Shown: piece by piece, positions 55,025 to 56,617 of the stretch
Layout of the letters: the number at the start of each line of letters is the position of its first letter
Position numbering within the stretch: position 1 is the stretch's first letter
Assembly: GCA_001512505.1 (NCBI GenBank)
Contig: LFSC01000036.1
Coordinates: 131,360-187,976 of the forward strand
Reading direction: 5' to 3'
Length of the DNA stretch: 56,617 nt
Source: Clostridiaceae bacterium DTU079
Lineage (GTDB): Bacteria; Bacillota; Clostridia; Acetivibrionales; Acetivibrionaceae
Made by a program: the position numbers and the translations under genes
Notes under the pieces: generated by a model
Told to the model about the DNA's origin: nothing
What the model saw: the letters and a program-made list of their open reading frames with translations, nothing else
Database searches by the model: none

Positions 55025-56128
55025 ATGTTGTTACCATTTATTAAAAAAAATTATCTAAGTATTGATGTAGGGTTTAGGAATATCAAAGTTGTAGAGGTTG
55101 CAGTGAACAGGAACAATGAGGTCTACATAAAAAACTTTGGTATTGCTCCTACTCCAATTAACTGCATTAAGAATGGCGTAATTAAGAATGTTGACGCTAT
55201 TTCGAGTGAGATAAGCAGGATAATTAGGGAAAACAAAATGAAGGTGAAGAAATCTAAAATCGTTATGTCAGGCACTAGTATAATCTCCCGAGTGTTCATG
55301 ATTGACAAGGAGGAGGGCAAGGACATTAACGAGCTTGTTGCTGAGACAATAAAAAACCATATGCCCATTAATCCCGAAGAGCACAAAATTGATTTTAAGA
55401 TTCTTCAGGAATTGAAAGAGAATGGTGTTGAAAAAGTAAAGGTCTTTGTTACTGCTGTTAGGAAAAGCATAATAAACAGCTATATTGATGTTTTGTTTGA
55501 ACTTGGATTAAAACCTATATCCGTGGATATTCCGGCAAACAGTACCGCTAAGTTTTTCAATAGGGATATAAAGGTCAGCATTGATAACGTTAGGTTTATT
55601 AATCAAAATAAGAATCAGTTAAACAAAGATGCTTTTGCTGTTATTGATTTCGGTTCGGAGACTACAATTATAAATATCTTGAGAAATAAAATACTTGAGT
55701 TTAACAAGGTAATACTTACCGGTAGCTCCAACCTTGATGAGGCAATTTCCAAGACTTGCCGTAAATCTATTATTGAAGCTGAAAGGCTTAAAAAGATGTA
55801 TGGCATTACTGTGCCGCCACCTCATACTACCAATGAGGACCACATGAAAGTGTATAGGGCTCTCAAGGAGGTTGTCGACAAGCTTCTCAATCAGATCTAC
55901 ATGTGCCTTACCTTTTATGAGGCCAGATGCTATGGAGTAAAAGTGGGTAAGATTTTTGTAATAGGTGGAGGATCCTTGTTAAAGGGACTTAGCGATTATA
56001 TGGAGCAGGTATTGCAGATACCTGTATACCCTGTAGGTCTTTTGGATATAGACGGTATTGATATAAACAAAAATCTAAACAGTGAAAAACTGAACTTCTT
56101 AGTAAATGCTGTTGGAATAACACTTTAA
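55025..56128 (+). CDS. pilM: PilM-like actin-fold pilus assembly protein
   Basis: 367 residues, actin/FtsA-like ATPase fold of the type IV pilus PilM family. YLSIDVGFRNIKVVEVAV (phosphate 1), FAVIDFGSETTIINIL (phosphate 2) and KIFVIGGGSLLKGLSDYM (adenosine) are the nucleotide motifs. PilM binds the PilN N-terminus at the membrane, but no pilN, pilO or pilQ is next to it here, so the gene stands alone. AAGGGAG (55008-55014) lies ten bases before ATG 55025. Confidence 0.88.
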   Translation: MLLPFIKKNYLSIDVGFRNIKVVEVAVNRNNEVYIKNFGIAPTPINCIKNGVIKNVDAISSEISRIIRENKMKVKKSKIVMSGTSIISRVFMIDKEEGKDINELVAETIKNHMPINPEEHKIDFKILQELKENGVEKVKVFVTAVRKSIINSYIDVLFELGLKPISVDIPANSTAKFFNRDIKVSIDNVRFINQNKNQLNKDAFAVIDFGSETTIINILRNKILEFNKVILTGSSNLDEAISKTCRKSIIEAERLKKMYGITVPPPHTTNEDHMKVYRALKEVVDKLLNQIYMCLTFYEARCYGVKVGKIFVIGGGSLLKGLSDYMEQVLQIPVYPVGLLDIDGIDINKNLNSEKLNFLVNAVGITL

Positions 56129-56239
56129 TTAAATTTAAATATAAACGAATAAAAAAGAATAAAAGCCGAATTAAAGAAGCGTTCTCTTAGGGATTGAAGA
56201 AAAACTTAAATGAACAGCTTCAAGCGGAGCAAAAAGAGA

Positions 56240-56282
56240 CCAGTCACAATCAGGCATGAATGCTTGAAGTGACTGGTTTTTT
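56240..56282. terminator. Bidirectional terminator between pilM and hsdR
   Basis: CCAGTCAC (56240-56247) and GTGACTGG (56269-56276) with an inner 7-pair hairpin CAGGCAT-GA-ATGCTTG. Plus strand is followed by TTTTTT; minus strand by TCTCTTTTT. It serves convergent pilM and hsdR. Confidence 0.88.
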
Positions 56283-56320
56283 ATAAAGATATTATTTTTG
56301 AATTAGCGATTGATATTAAT

Positions 56321-56617
56321 CTATATCAATCCTAAATACTTCTCAAAGAATAACATTAGTTTTTCGATAATTCCTTGCTTTTTCGCAGCCCTGCCTCCGC
56401 CAAAGCGGGATACAGGTGGCATGATTTTATCAATGGCTGTACCGGTTGTTTTAAGCATTCCGTCTCGGAAAGCATTGTCGATGAATCGGCGGGTTTCTTC
56501 AGGCTTTAATCTTTCTTCTTCTATAATTGCTGTAATATCCGCTTCTTTACGCTCGTGGAGGAATTTGCGCCAATCCTCATCCACTTTGGTCGATACATTG
56601 ACTTGCTCAATAAAACG
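56321..56617 (-). CDS. hsdR: Type I restriction enzyme R subunit, C-terminal part (runs off the window)
   Basis: 98 codons on the minus strand, open to the window edge, so the start lies outside. The residues STKVDEDWRKF, LKPEETRRFIDNAFRDG and IMPPVSRFGGGRAAKK match the C-terminal end of HsdR, the helicase/nuclease subunit that cuts DNA after translocation. The nuclease and helicase domains are not in view, so intactness cannot be judged. It suggests an hsdRMS locus just beyond the right edge. Confidence 0.85.
   Translation of the reverse strand, partial: RFIEQVNVSTKVDEDWRKFLHERKEADITAIIEEERLKPEETRRFIDNAFRDGMLKTTGTAIDKIMPPVSRFGGGRAAKKQGIIEKLMLFFEKYLGLI

Noticed and set aside
56194..56259. 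Frame reading LKKNLNEQLQAEQKETS after pilM
   Set aside because: 22 codons with no ribosome site and partly inside the terminator; could be a gene remnant, but nothing identifies it.

Overview
The window is a stretch of AT-rich, low-GC Gram-positive, spore-forming, anaerobic Clostridia chromosome. The evidence is the sporulation genes (spoIIAA-spoIIAB-sigF, spoVAC-AD-AE), strong purine-rich Shine-Dalgarno sites, frequent TTG and GTG starts, and Firmicutes-type gene orders (rapZ-yvcK-whiA-HPr; ireB-ruvX-DUF1292; rplU-prp-rpmA-obg). The clustered glycolytic genes gap, pgk, tpi, gpmI and eno, with a GGDEF/HD-GYP gene between gpmI and eno, resemble my memory of Clostridium (Acetivibrio) thermocellum. 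That species name is an inference from memory, not a database result.

Layout. 1-74 is a tRNA-Gly. 306-8711 carries carbon control, cell wall and regulatory genes: hprK, a PHP-domain phosphatase, murB, rapZ, yvcK, a glycogen debranching enzyme, whiA and HPr. 9079-13687 is the sporulation block: the forespore sigma-F module, a terminator, a small membrane protein and the spoVA genes for dipicolinate channel formation. 14008-17500 holds cheX-like, trmL, an M20 peptidase and a nucleoid-associated protein gene. 17911-26121 is lower glycolysis. 26287-30406 holds secG, an HD-domain protein behind a structured leader, RNase R and a DUF523 protein. 30462-30689 is a divergent HPr-like gene lacking the phospho-histidine. 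30874-38718 holds mtaB, ireB, an aldo/keto reductase-ferredoxin fusion, ruvX, DUF1292, a DUF3048 lipoprotein, and a B12/radical SAM gene with its DUF2344 partner. 38728-43553 is RNA and ribosome work: RNase G, L21, Prp, L27, Obg and YhbY. 43575-49388 is accessory and envelope material: DUF4364, a degenerate receiver with a zinc ribbon, an LTA-synthase-like enzyme, a lipoprotein polysaccharide deacetylase and two small unknown genes. 49564-52167 is argGH on the minus strand. 52443-54881 is ruvCAB plus DUF2905. 55025-56128 is pilM-like. The window ends inside the 3' part of a type I restriction hsdR gene on the minus strand.

How the genes work together. HprK phosphorylates Ser46 of HPr, and both are present here together with RapZ and YvcK, which link central carbon metabolism to the envelope. 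The debranching enzyme and the glycolytic genes fit a sugar- and glycogen-metabolising anaerobe. L27 has the N-terminal extension that the adjacent Prp protease removes.

Most of the window is ordinary housekeeping sequence. I do not see a convincing new multi-gene defence or mobile system. The less ordinary signals are small: a nested-helix leader before an HD-domain gene, a perfect tandem 63-bp double-hairpin repeat, a translationally coupled mini-ORF in front of rnr, an HPr-like protein reduced to its Ser site, a receiver with Asn at the phospho-acceptor position, a GGDKF/HD-GYP protein, three identical palindromes before DUF1292, and several unknown small genes, one of 56 codons.
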